This document shows, in pieces, positions 1-6,893 of a stretch of DNA of 12,257 nt. Position numbers and translations under genes: made by a program. Location of the stretch: NCBI GenBank assembly GCA_024277485.1, contig JAJRVA010000221.1, positions 1 through 12,257 on the forward strand, given 5' to 3'. Under the pieces are notes generated by a model that ran no database searches, was not told the origin of the DNA, and saw nothing but the letters and a program-made list of their open reading frames with translations. Source of the DNA: Deltaproteobacteria bacterium. GTDB taxonomy: Bacteria > Desulfobacterota > Desulfobulbia > Desulfobulbales > Desulfobulbaceae. Every line of letters starts with the position of its first letter. The stretch's first letter is position 1.

Positions 1-129
1 CCGTCAAGCCCGCGCATTCCAAAGCACGACCGGCTCTCCGCTGTTGTAATTGATCACGGGTCATGCAACTAATGTCTTCATCGAAAATCAAATGTTAAAA
101 ACTTAAGGGCGTCCCCTCTCCTAACGTAA

Positions 130-178
130 CTCTTTGACTCCTTTCTCCTTTCTTAAAGAGCCAAAGAGCCAAAGAGCT
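130..178. repeat. 8-bp tandem repeat (AAAGAGCC x3) within a possible hairpin
   Basis: Positions 155-178 contain three back-to-back copies of AAAGAGCC (the last ends CT). Read on the minus strand, this lies just after the stop codon of the helicase gene. The segment CTCTTTGACTC at 130-140 pairs with GAGCCAAAGAG at 158-168 over 11 positions, with one mismatch that becomes a G-U wobble in a minus-strand transcript. A hairpin downstream of the helicase is therefore possible, but no U-run follows it, so I do not call a terminator. The rest of 1-199 holds no gene I can support. Confidence 0.45.
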
Positions 179-199
179 ACTTTTTATCCTTGCCGCAAA

Positions 200-3100
200 T
201 CATGGCACTCCGACAATGGCGGAGACAACGCGTGAATACAGTGACTGCGCTCGAAGGAGGGTAGAAAATGTTTTGTGCAGCTGGTCGGACGCCAGGGGCC
301 GCTGCTGGAGATCCTTGCGGATATCTTTTAAGCGAAGCGGTTTGAATCGTCGTCTCTTGAGAAGCTTTTCATACCAGACCTCACGGGTCAGATCCAGCCA
401 GGCCTCCGCGATACTGTCAAGGTCCGGCCGCTCCTGATCAATCCGGGTGTCACTGCCGAGATCAAGGAGCTGTTCAAGGAGTTTTTTCCGTTCCCAATCC
501 TGTTCTTCTTTTGCCTTCCTGTGCCAGTATTTCAGCACAAGCGCCATCTCCTCCAGGGCCCGCTGCTTTTTCCTCGGCAGCAGATCTTTCTCATGGGTAA
601 GGATCTGCTGCAGGAACTTTTCGATCAGGAGCGACGATTCCTTATCCATTGGATGGGTTGCGGTTTCTCCGGAGAGATATCTTCTCAGCAGGACCGCCAC
701 CTCCTCAAGATGGGTGACCGGTTTTGCCGAGCCGCTTTCGAGAAAAACCCATTTCGGCGCCCCCCTGTCCACCCCGGCAATGGCAAAAAACGCCCAGGCC
801 CGTTTTGATTTCACCAGGCTCACCGATGACATCACCCGCGCTCTGGACTCTTTCACACCGGCGTACACATCAGCGGGAACGAGCCCCTTGTCCGCATCCA
901 CCAGGTCCCGCACCGGTTGAAACGCGTCATGGATACCGTCCCAGCTTGTTCCCTCTTTGTCTAATTCACCGAGTTTCCGCACCATTTCTTCCACTGTCGC
1001 GGGGCCGTCCACCAGTTCCTCCGGAACCAGGTTATCCGGCAGGTCCAGGTTCGAGCCCAGGATGTCCTTTACTTCCGAATAACGCCGGAAGAATTTTTTA
1101 TCCGTTTTCAGGGAAAAGGCATCCGTGTCAAGGGGCCACCACACCTCTATCTGTTTGTGGGGGCTGTTCATCCGGTCAACCCTGCCGACCCGTTGTTCCG
1201 CCAGGCGGATAACGCTCGGCATATCCAGGAGAACCACGGTGGAGGCCTGCTGAAGATTGAGGCCTTCCGACATCGCGTCCGAACAGAGCGCGATAACGTT
1301 TTCAGCGGAGGAGCCGAGTCGAAAAAGTTTATTGACCTTTTTCCTGGTTCCCGCCTGTGCTCCCGTGGCCACAAGGACGGTGAATTTCTCATCTACCTCG
1401 AGCAGATACTTCCGGATCACCGCCAGGGTTATCAGGCAGGAATCAAAGGCGAGGATCAACGGATGTTTTCCGGTCAACTCAGCCAGCTTTTTCACCTTTG
1501 CCCTTTCCCTGTTCTCACTTATCCGGTTTACCAGCGCGAGGATCTCCTCATAAATATGCACTTCCTCCTCGACTTTTTTTTTATGGATGCCGGGATCGAC
1601 CAGCCAGTCAGGCAATAATTCACCAAGTGAGCTTTCAGGAACCGTGCCGCCGCTTTGCCGCAACGCGCCTAAAATATCTCCGGTGTCCTCGGTTTTGATC
1701 GGCGTTACTATGCCGAACCGCTTCAGGGCGACCCGGGTGCCCAGCAGATGTTCCACGATCGCGGCCCGGGATGACCTGAGCCGTGCCATCACATTGTAGA
1801 CGGCTAGGCCTTTTGCCCCCAGGAGCCTGCCCCGGACATATTTTTCCCGGTTGATCGTCCCGGGCAAGCCTTCGGGCAGGTCAATGCCGGACCGCAGGTT
1901 GGCAAGACCGAGGAGGTGCCCTGCCAGTTCACGGATTTTCCCGGCCAGGTTTTGATCTTCCCTGCTCTCTGAAGTTGCATAGGTTCGGGGCTTGTGCACC
2001 GGATACCTGCAGGGTTCTCCCCGATCGTCACGATAGTGGTCCGGCTCCCGGTCAACCATGGCGTTGAGCATTGACTTGGTCCTGCGCAGGGTGAAACGCT
2101 GCACCTCCTTCTGCATGGCCAGCCGTTCTTCTTTTGTGGTCACAAACTGATTGCCCGCATGGCGCGACCGCTTTTCCAGGCGCTCAAAGAGCTTCAGGGA
2201 TGATTCTTCCAGGTTGTCCGCGCCCAGCAGGTCAACGATCCGGAGCAGGTCCCGGATCCCCTTGTTAATGGGTGTGGCGGTGAACATGACCATGACATCC
2301 GCCATGTTGCCCAGGATGCCGCGGGTTCTGGAGGACTTGGGATTGAGGAAATTATGGGCCTCGTCAATGGCCAGGGACTGGGCCCTGCGGACGAGCTTCA
2401 GGGTGTCGGAATGCTTGTCTGATTTCTTGTAACTCAAAATGCCATGGGACATGGTGGTCAGCGGCAAACCGCACTCACCTGCCTCCCTGCGCCAGGACTC
2501 CTCCACCATGCCCGGCGGACAGACCAGCACCGTAATATCCTTCCGGGCCCGTCCGGTGCTCCAGATCCGATCCATCACGGCCCGCAACAGGTGAGCGCCC
2601 ATTCTGGTTTTGCCGGAGCCGGTCGCGTCAGCCACCAGGACACTGCCGACATTTTCGACCATCCAGAGGGCCTGGGCGATGCCGACCTTCTGCGAAGGCC
2701 ACAGTTCGCTGCCGCTGCTCACCGTGCTGTGCTGGAGATACTGCTCGGCCCAATCTCCTTCAAGCAGTTCTCCGCAGGCCCGCCCCAGGGCTTCCTCCCA
2801 GCTCACGACCTTGAGGAGTTGATCCAGCAATTTCAACAGCTCTTCGTTATACTCTTCTCCCAGGGACCAGTAATTCTCAGCGATCTGCTGTACTTCCCTG
2901 TAGCGTTTCGGCTCTTTTTTCGCGTCAAAGCGGACATTGGCTTCCAGTTGTCTCCTGAAACCGGTGAACGAGAAATTGCTTGAGCCAAGCGCGGCCGATA
3001 CGTCTGAAACAAAAATCTTGGCGTGGAGAGTGTTCTTCCGGTCAGGGATGTATCGACTGACAATCCGCCCCTTTTTCAGCATTTCGATAAAGATGAGAAC

Positions 3101-3484
3101 CTTGTGGCACAGCCTGAGTGAAATCCCCGCCTCAAGCCAGTAATCCAGGACTTCCTGAGGATAGGACTTTTGGGAAAAGCCGTAATCAGAACGCCGGGCA
3201 GGGGCGGGTTCGCTGCCCAGGAGGAGGGAAACTGTTTCAGGCCCTTCTTCCGGCAGACCGGCCACAAAATCGATAAGATAATCAAGAGAGGTGAATCCGG
3301 TGACAAGGAGCGGCGCCGTGCTTGCCGCGATGTCGGCGCAAATAACGTCCTCTACCTTGTGACCGGCGAAATTCAAGGGAAAGCGAAAGTGGTCAGGCCA
3401 GTCGGTGATGCGCCTTCTTTTCGCGGCCCGCACCACAGGTTCATCAAAAAGGCCTAACTGGGTCACTCCCGACGACACACGCAT
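200..3484 (-). CDS. PLD-like nuclease domain fused to a SNF2/SF2 helicase
   Basis: This 1094-residue protein is a predicted ATP-dependent DNA (or RNA) translocase with an N-terminal phospholipase-D-type domain. The HKD signature is visible as H154-x-K156-x4-D161, followed by GSSN at 167-170; only one copy is present, so an active site would need dimerisation. The helicase core follows: Walker A ATGSGKT (287-293), DEAH (374-377), TATP (402-405), a motif V-like DAMSEGLNL (736-744) and motif VI QRVGRVDR (764-771). About 320 residues after motif VI are charged and helical and match nothing I recognise. The ATG at 3484 has GGAG only two bases upstream; a GTG two codons later has better spacing (8 bases), so the start could be codon 3. 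It is probably cytoplasmic. PLD plus SNF2 combinations occur in defence genes such as DISARM (as separate proteins), but no methyltransferase or other partner is in view. The helicase assignment is firm; the biological role is inference. Confidence 0.9.
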   Translation of the reverse strand: MRVSSGVTQLGLFDEPVVRAAKRRRITDWPDHFRFPLNFAGHKVEDVICADIAASTAPLLVTGFTSLDYLIDFVAGLPEEGPETVSLLLGSEPAPARRSDYGFSQKSYPQEVLDYWLEAGISLRLCHKVLIFIEMLKKGRIVSRYIPDRKNTLHAKIFVSDVSAALGSSNFSFTGFRRQLEANVRFDAKKEPKRYREVQQIAENYWSLGEEYNEELLKLLDQLLKVVSWEEALGRACGELLEGDWAEQYLQHSTVSSGSELWPSQKVGIAQALWMVENVGSVLVADATGSGKTRMGAHLLRAVMDRIWSTGRARKDITVLVCPPGMVEESWRREAGECGLPLTTMSHGILSYKKSDKHSDTLKLVRRAQSLAIDEAHNFLNPKSSRTRGILGNMADVMVMFTATPINKGIRDLLRIVDLLGADNLEESSLKLFERLEKRSRHAGNQFVTTKEERLAMQKEVQRFTLRRTKSMLNAMVDREPDHYRDDRGEPCRYPVHKPRTYATSESREDQNLAGKIRELAGHLLGLANLRSGIDLPEGLPGTINREKYVRGRLLGAKGLAVYNVMARLRSSRAAIVEHLLGTRVALKRFGIVTPIKTEDTGDILGALRQSGGTVPESSLGELLPDWLVDPGIHKKKVEEEVHIYEEILALVNRISENRERAKVKKLAELTGKHPLILAFDSCLITLAVIRKYLLEVDEKFTVLVATGAQAGTRKKVNKLFRLGSSAENVIALCSDAMSEGLNLQQASTVVLLDMPSVIRLAEQRVGRVDRMNSPHKQIEVWWPLDTDAFSLKTDKKFFRRYSEVKDILGSNLDLPDNLVPEELVDGPATVEEMVRKLGELDKEGTSWDGIHDAFQPVRDLVDADKGLVPADVYAGVKESRARVMSSVSLVKSKRAWAFFAIAGVDRGAPKWVFLESGSAKPVTHLEEVAVLLRRYLSGETATHPMDKESSLLIEKFLQQILTHEKDLLPRKKQRALEEMALVLKYWHRKAKEEQDWERKKLLEQLLDLGSDTRIDQERPDLDSIAEAWLDLTREVWYEKLLKRRRFKPLRLKDIRKDLQQRPLASDQLHKTFSTLLRAQSLYSRVVSAIVGVP

Positions 3485-3524
3485 TTCTCCAAAACTTTCT
3501 GCTCAAGGCACGACAGCTCTCTGT

Positions 3525-3572
3525 TCAGCTCGCATATTTCACAGGAGAACTGCTGTGAAAACCGTTACGCAC
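3525..3572 (-). CDS. Possible 15-codon leader ORF upstream of the helicase
   Basis: A GTG at 3572 is preceded by a near-ideal Shine-Dalgarno AAGGAGGG (3584-3577) with a four-base gap and opens a frame of 15 codons ending in TGA at 3527-3525, 40 bases before the helicase start. The peptide would read MRNGFHSSSPVKYAS. The ribosome site is far stronger than that of the helicase itself, which suggests a translated leader, but the peptide shows no family resemblance. The ORF contains the inverted repeat at 3537-3560. If the TATAAT at 3594-3589 is the promoter, transcription would start inside this ribosome site, so the two predictions partly conflict. Confidence 0.25.
   Translation of the reverse strand: MRNGFHSSSPVKYAS
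3537..3560. promoter_or_regulatory. Perfect 8-bp inverted repeat in the helicase leader
   Basis: TTTCACAG at 3537-3544 and CTGTGAAA at 3553-3560 are exact reverse complements separated by eight bases. The element lies between the putative -10 box and the helicase start codon, so it could be a repressor operator or form a hairpin in the 5' leader RNA. It is not a CRP site, because the TGTGA and TCACA halves are in the opposite arrangement, and not an E. coli-type LexA box for the same reason. The binding factor is unknown. Confidence 0.45.
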
Positions 3573-3588
3573 TGTGCCCTCCTTGTCT

Positions 3589-3594
3589 ATTATA
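3589..3594 (-). promoter_or_regulatory. Candidate -10 box for the helicase gene
   Basis: TATAAT reads exactly on the minus strand, 95 bases before the helicase ATG. No good -35 hexamer lies 16-18 bases upstream: the only TTGACT on this strand is about 33 bases away. The promoter is therefore a suggestion based on a single perfect hexamer. Confidence 0.3.
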
Positions 3595-3695
3595 CTTCTG
3601 TAATGCGGTAACGGTATCGCTGTAAAAAGTCAATCGATTTGTGCTTGTCCATACATGAGGATTTCAATCCTTCTACCTTCCACCTTCCCCCTTAC

Positions 3696-3738
3696 AAAAA
3701 AAACCCCGACAGGAAGAAGGAGAGGGAACCTGCCGGGG
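3696..3738 (-). terminator. Rho-independent terminator of the ZraP-like gene
   Basis: Read on the minus strand, CCCCGGCAGG (3738-3729) and CCTGTCGGGG (3713-3704) form a 10-bp stem with a single G-U pair and a 15-base loop, immediately followed by eight U residues (3703-3696). It begins 71 bases past the stop codon of the ZraP-like gene and separates that gene from the helicase, which points the same way. This is a textbook intrinsic terminator. Confidence 0.9.
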
Positions 3739-3809
3739 CGGAGGGAGGAGAAATTTTTTTTTTACATACTTTTCATACTCTTGTACCTGTTGTGTTGTTT
3801 CCGGTGTTT

Positions 3810-4277
3810 TTAAAGCCGGCCCTGGAAATACCCGCCATTGCCGTTGCATCCGCGTCCGTGTCCACGACCCATCCCGGGGACGTGGCCGTTGCCCATGCCA
3901 CCCATGAACCCGACATTCTGGATGCCGTTTTCATCAGCCTTGCTCCTCAGTTGTTCGCGAAGATCAAAGATCTCGCCGGTCAACCGGGCCACCCGTTTGG
4001 CATCCGGAGAGCCACTGGTCATGAGAGCGCGTTTTTCCGCCCACCTGGTGGCCAGGTCCTTGCGTATCTGAACTGTATCGTTCATGAATTTATTACGCGC
4101 TTCCTGTGATGCCTGGTTCAACTGTCCGGCGTTGCAGCCATATCCTGGGTTACCGTTACCATTGCAGGGTCCACCTCCCCAGGGTCCGGCGCCTGCGGTC
4201 TGGATCCCGGCAAGGGCAACCGCTCCGACAAGGGCCAGCCCCAGGACGATTTTTTTCCTGTTGCCATGTTTGTTCAT
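3810..4277 (-). CDS. ZraP/Spy/CpxP-like periplasmic metal-binding protein
   Basis: This 155-residue protein is predicted to be secreted: a lysine/arginine-rich start, a hydrophobic stretch around 10-28 and an AGA cleavage site near residue 30. The mature part resembles ZraP and the heavy-metal-resistance family: a helical centre (about 50-115, with QIRKDLATRWAEKRAL and LTGEIFDLREQLRSKA) between glycine-rich ends. C38, C48, C144, H132, H140 and several methionines in those ends could bind metal. The length is close to that of E. coli ZraP (about 140 residues). AAGGAG (4291-4286) sits eight bases before the ATG. A sigma-54-type promoter lies upstream, and the gene is divergent from a ZraS-like kinase, the same order as E. 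coli zraP and zraSR. In that system ZraP is a zinc-binding chaperone that also dampens ZraSR signalling. I infer a comparable envelope/metal-stress role; metal specificity cannot be read from sequence. Confidence 0.82.
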   Translation of the reverse strand: MNKHGNRKKIVLGLALVGAVALAGIQTAGAGPWGGGPCNGNGNPGYGCNAGQLNQASQEARNKFMNDTVQIRKDLATRWAEKRALMTSGSPDAKRVARLTGEIFDLREQLRSKADENGIQNVGFMGGMGNGHVPGMGRGHGRGCNGNGGYFQGRL

Positions 4278-4326
4278 TGTTCTTTCTCCTTAGGTTAAGG
4301 GTGAGTGTTTGCCTGTGCCCTTGTAT

Positions 4327-4342
4327 AGCGAAGATCGTGCCA
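4327..4342 (-). promoter_or_regulatory. Sigma-54 (-24/-12) promoter of the ZraP-like gene
   Basis: On the minus strand TGGCACGATCTTCGCT (4342-4327) matches the consensus TGGCACG-N4-TTGCW with one mismatch. The invariant GG and GC are exactly ten bases apart. Transcription would start near 4316, about 40 bases before the ATG at 4277. E. coli zraP is also sigma-54 dependent, which fits. Confidence 0.8.
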
Positions 4343-4441
4343 GAATGGTTCTTTTTTGCGATAATATATTGAATTCACGCGATAAAATATTTTCACAGCC
4401 TGTGTCGGGGGAGAAAAACAAGAGGATGTTGAGGCGGGTTT

Positions 4442-4488
4442 GGGTAAAAAGTATCCAGTCCAGGGGAGCGGGTGGGTAAAATTTACCC
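4442..4488. promoter_or_regulatory. Two tandem 15-bp palindromes, candidate enhancer (UAS) sites
   Basis: GGGTAAAATTTACCC at 4474-4488 is a perfect palindrome about a central base. GGGTAAAAAGTATCC at 4442-4456 matches it at 12 of 15 positions and is itself an imperfect palindrome. Their centres are 32 bp apart, about three helical turns. They lie roughly 100-140 bp upstream of the -24 element of the ZraP-like gene and 70-105 bp upstream of that of the kinase. That is the usual range for sites bound by a sigma-54 activator, so one pair of sites could serve both divergent promoters. The cognate factor is presumably ZraR-like, but none is encoded in this window. Confidence 0.65.
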
Positions 4489-4550
4489 GCCGAGGTTGTG
4501 GATGCAGACATTTTTTCTTCATATCCGCGTGTTTTCCTGCAGAGTTCTTT

Positions 4551-4566
4551 CGGCGCGGTTTTTGCA
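4551..4566 (+). promoter_or_regulatory. Sigma-54-like promoter of the ZraS-like kinase
   Basis: CGGCGCGGTTTTTGCA differs from TGGCACG-N4-TTGCA at two positions and keeps GG and GC exactly ten bases apart. Transcription would start near 4577, about 20 bases before the kinase ATG and just upstream of its ribosome site. The match is weaker than for the divergent promoter but well placed. Confidence 0.6.
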
Positions 4567-4596
4567 ATACCTGAGTGAATACAGTAAAGAGAGGGC

Positions 4597-6462
4597 ATGA
4601 TGAAATTTTTTCTACGGCCGCAGATTTTTTATGTTTCTCCATGGCTGCTGGCAGCGGCAACAGGTCTCCTGGTGCTCATTGTGGTGACATTCACACTGAA
4701 CAATATTCAGCGTGAAGAGTCTCTTATGAAGGCCGCCCTGGTCGAAAAGGCCGATACCATAATCCGGATCGTCCACTCCGGGGCCAGGTCCTCGTATTTC
4801 GCCGATGTGCGAAAAGGTATCTGGAACGCGGAGCCCTGGACGGAATATGCCCAGCGGGTCGTTGATCACATATCCGAGGATCCCAGTATTCAATTTCTGG
4901 CCGTGGTCGATGAATCAGGCACTGTCGCGGTTCATTCCGATAAGACCAGGATAGGTGAAACTCTCGATTTTGCCTTGCCGGAAGTTCCTGCAGCATTGCC
5001 GCCCAAGGGACCGCCAGTTCTTTCACAGCGTATTGTCGAAAAGAGTTCCAGCGGACGATTTTTTGCCGCCGTCCGTCTGTTTTACCCGTACCAGTCCTTC
5101 TCCGGGTCAATGTCCCTGAACCGGCAGGGAAGAATGCACCGGATGATGCGCCTGCAGGAGGGCATGATGATGCCGTGGTGGAATGATCTGCGCAGGAAGG
5201 AAGGGAATGGCTCACTGTACAGGAAATATTTCATCGTGGTCGGTCTTGACATGAGTGTTTTCGACGATTCCCTCCGGCGCCAGAAACTCCAGGCCTTTAT
5301 GCTCTCAATAACCATGCTCATGGTGGGCCTGGGCGGATGGCTTTCTCTTGCAGCCGTCCAGGGCTACAGGGTTTCACAGAAAACGCTGAGCGACATGAAG
5401 GCGTTTACCGGTCTTCTCGTTGCCAAGCTGCCGGTCGGCATCATAGCCACGGACAGAAAAGGACGGATTACGACATGGAACGCTGCGGCAACAGAGATGA
5501 CCGGAATCAGCGCTGCAAAGGTTTCCGGAAAAAGGCCGGAGGACATACTGCCGGAAGAGTTTGCAGCCCTGTTTATCCTGCAGCAGCAGGATACAACCCT
5601 GTCTCCTGAGATGAGACAGGGGATTGAAAAGGAAATCACGGTAAAGGTGCGGAACAAAACACAGAACCTGCTCTGCCATATCAACGCTGTCCATGATAAA
5701 GATTCAGAGTACAGGGGACAGGTACTGCTGATTTCCAACCTGACCCAACTGAAAAGCCTGGAAAAGGAAATGCGTGAACATGAACGGCTTGCGGCTGTCG
5801 GCAGAATGGCGGCCGGGGTGGCTCACGAGGTGCGCAATCCCTTAAGTTCCATCAAGGGGCTGGCCCTGCTGCTGAAAGGGAAATTTGAGACAGGCAGCCG
5901 TGAAAGGGAAACAACGGGCCTGTTGATCCAGGAAGTTGAACGAATGAACAGGACCGTGTCCGAACTGCTCAGTTTTGCCCGTCCGGCATCACTTGACCTG
6001 CAGGAGGTCGCACTGGCTGATTTTCTTGATGAAAATATCCGCCTTATCAGTTCGGATGCCCGGAGCGGGGGTATCACCATTCAACTTGAAACCGCGGAAG
6101 ATCTGCAAAACGTTCGGGCCGATCGCGACCGGCTGAACCAGGTATGTATAAACCTGCTGCTCAACGCGCTGCAGTCCATGGACAAGGGCGGCAGTCTGCT
6201 GGTCCGGGCTGAGAACGGAGACACACCTGGTACGGTCATTATCCAGATCCGTGATACCGGCTGCGGGATTGCCCGTGAACACATGTCGCAGCTTTTCTAC
6301 CCCTATTTTACCACCAAGCCCGGCGGGACCGGGATCGGCCTGGCCATATCACAGAAGATCATCAACGACCATGGTGGGTCGATAAAGATAGACAGTGTTC
6401 CCGGCCTGGGAACGACGGTAACAGTTGAACTGCCGGCATATGTTGCGCAAGATGCCGCCTAA
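4597..6462 (+). CDS. ZraS-like membrane PAS sensor histidine kinase
   Basis: This 621-residue inner-membrane kinase has a first membrane helix at about 15-35, an extracytoplasmic sensor at 36-230, a second helix at about 232-254, a PAS domain at about 270-390, a dimerisation/phosphoacceptor domain with H410 in the motif [10 protein letters not shown], and a HATPase domain with N519/N523, DTGCG (553-557) and GGTGIGL (576-582). All catalytic boxes are intact. The sensor contains a Met-rich stretch (M172, M180, H181, M183, M184, M190-M192, then two Trp) that could bind metal. Tandem ATGs occur at 4597 and 4600; GAGG at 4591-4594 is better spaced for the second. The gene is divergent from a ZraP-like gene, as zraS is in E. 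coli, and a sigma-54-like promoter precedes it. Unlike zraSR, no response regulator follows, so its partner must be encoded elsewhere. The kinase call is firm; the ZraS relation rests on neighbours and architecture. Confidence 0.9.
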   Translation: MMKFFLRPQIFYVSPWLLAAATGLLVLIVVTFTLNNIQREESLMKAALVEKADTIIRIVHSGARSSYFADVRKGIWNAEPWTEYAQRVVDHISEDPSIQFLAVVDESGTVAVHSDKTRIGETLDFALPEVPAALPPKGPPVLSQRIVEKSSSGRFFAAVRLFYPYQSFSGSMSLNRQGRMHRMMRLQEGMMMPWWNDLRRKEGNGSLYRKYFIVVGLDMSVFDDSLRRQKLQAFMLSITMLMVGLGGWLSLAAVQGYRVSQKTLSDMKAFTGLLVAKLPVGIIATDRKGRITTWNAAATEMTGISAAKVSGKRPEDILPEEFAALFILQQQDTTLSPEMRQGIEKEITVKVRNKTQNLLCHINAVHDKDSEYRGQVLLISNLTQLKSLEKEMREHERLAAVGRMAAGVAHEVRNPLSSIKGLALLLKGKFETGSRERETTGLLIQEVERMNRTVSELLSFARPASLDLQEVALADFLDENIRLISSDARSGGITIQLETAEDLQNVRADRDRLNQVCINLLLNALQSMDKGGSLLVRAENGDTPGTVIIQIRDTGCGIAREHMSQLFYPYFTTKPGGTGIGLAISQKIINDHGGSIKIDSVPGLGTTVTVELPAYVAQDAA

Positions 6463-6662
6463 CTGCCGCACTGCGGGGGAAGATCCGTAAATTTTTTGTT
6501 GAGAAATTCGCACTCGCGCGGAGTCAGGTCAAAACGCAGCCCTGCTTCCCTGATGACCGCTTCCCGTTTTTTTTCCGGATGATCCAGGACTGTTTCGCTT
6601 ATCCAGCTGACCGCTTTCTGCAGGTTTGCCGATAACTCAAGTCCCTGCTGTGTGTCTCCCAT
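6459..6662 (-). CDS. Small conserved-looking helical protein of unknown function
   Basis: This 67-residue, highly charged, probably cytoplasmic protein has no signal peptide or membrane segment. It reads as two or three helices with the distinctive string LRFDLTPRECEFLNKKF near its C-terminus. I do not recognise a named family with certainty, although the string feels like a short hypothetical family of Desulfobacterota. Support for a real gene is a strong ribosome site, AAAGGAG (6673-6667), four bases before the ATG. It is convergent with the histidine kinase and the two stop codons overlap by four bases (6459-6462). It occupies the place where a response regulator would be expected, but it is far too short to be one and has no receiver features. 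Confidence 0.7.
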   Translation of the reverse strand: MGDTQQGLELSANLQKAVSWISETVLDHPEKKREAVIREAGLRFDLTPRECEFLNKKFTDLPPQCGS

Positions 6663-6757
6663 AAGGCTCCTTTGTCTTGATGGTACCTTGAAGAAAAAGT
6701 TCTGTGTCCTGTTATTCTACCATGAAACCATCCTGAAGAACTCTTTTTTTGCCTGTC

Positions 6758-6807
6758 CTGTTTCCCGTGCATCCGCATATGGAGCAGGGAACAGAGTATA
6801 TTTTTTT
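6758..6807 (+). terminator. Weak terminator-like hairpin before the thioredoxin/TPR gene
   Basis: CTGTT-CCC-TGC (6758-6770, with two single-base bulges) pairs with GCAGGGAACAG (6784-6794), giving eleven pairs around a 13-base loop. A run of seven T follows at 6801-6807, after a six-base gap. It could stop read-through from the kinase into the next gene. The bulges and the displaced T-run make it weak. Confidence 0.3.
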
Positions 6808-6834
6808 GCGGCGCCTTCTCATTTATTTTTTTTT

Positions 6835-6852
6835 GTGGTAGAACAATACCAC
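6835..6852. promoter_or_regulatory. 6-bp inverted repeat upstream of the thioredoxin/TPR gene
   Basis: GTGGTA (6835-6840) and TACCAC (6847-6852) are exact reverse complements six bases apart, placed 42 bases before the ATG and directly after a T-rich run. The T-run precedes the hairpin on the plus strand, so this is not a plus-strand terminator. An operator is possible, but no convincing -35/-10 pair is seen here. Confidence 0.3.
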
Positions 6853-6893
6853 AGTGTATCGCTCTCGTTGTATCAGGCAGAGAGCTTTCCTCT

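Noticed and set aside
1..64. Minus-strand frame starting at ATG 64 and running off the left edge (MTRDQLQQRRAGRALECAGLT)
   Set aside because: Only 21 codons are visible, with no ribosome site and no family that I can name; it could equally be a dispersed intergenic repeat.
447..1618. Several plus-strand frames of 70-160 codons opposite the helicase gene
   Set aside because: They are antisense shadows of the helicase: arginine/serine/proline-rich translations, no ribosome sites and no recognisable domains.
3537..3560. LexA or CRP site at the inverted repeat
   Set aside because: The half-sites are in the inverse arrangement (TCACAG...CTGTGA), so neither consensus fits.
3639..4109. 156-codon plus-strand frame
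   Set aside because: It runs through the terminator and opposite the ZraP-like gene, whose signal peptide, ribosome site and promoter are clear on the other strand.
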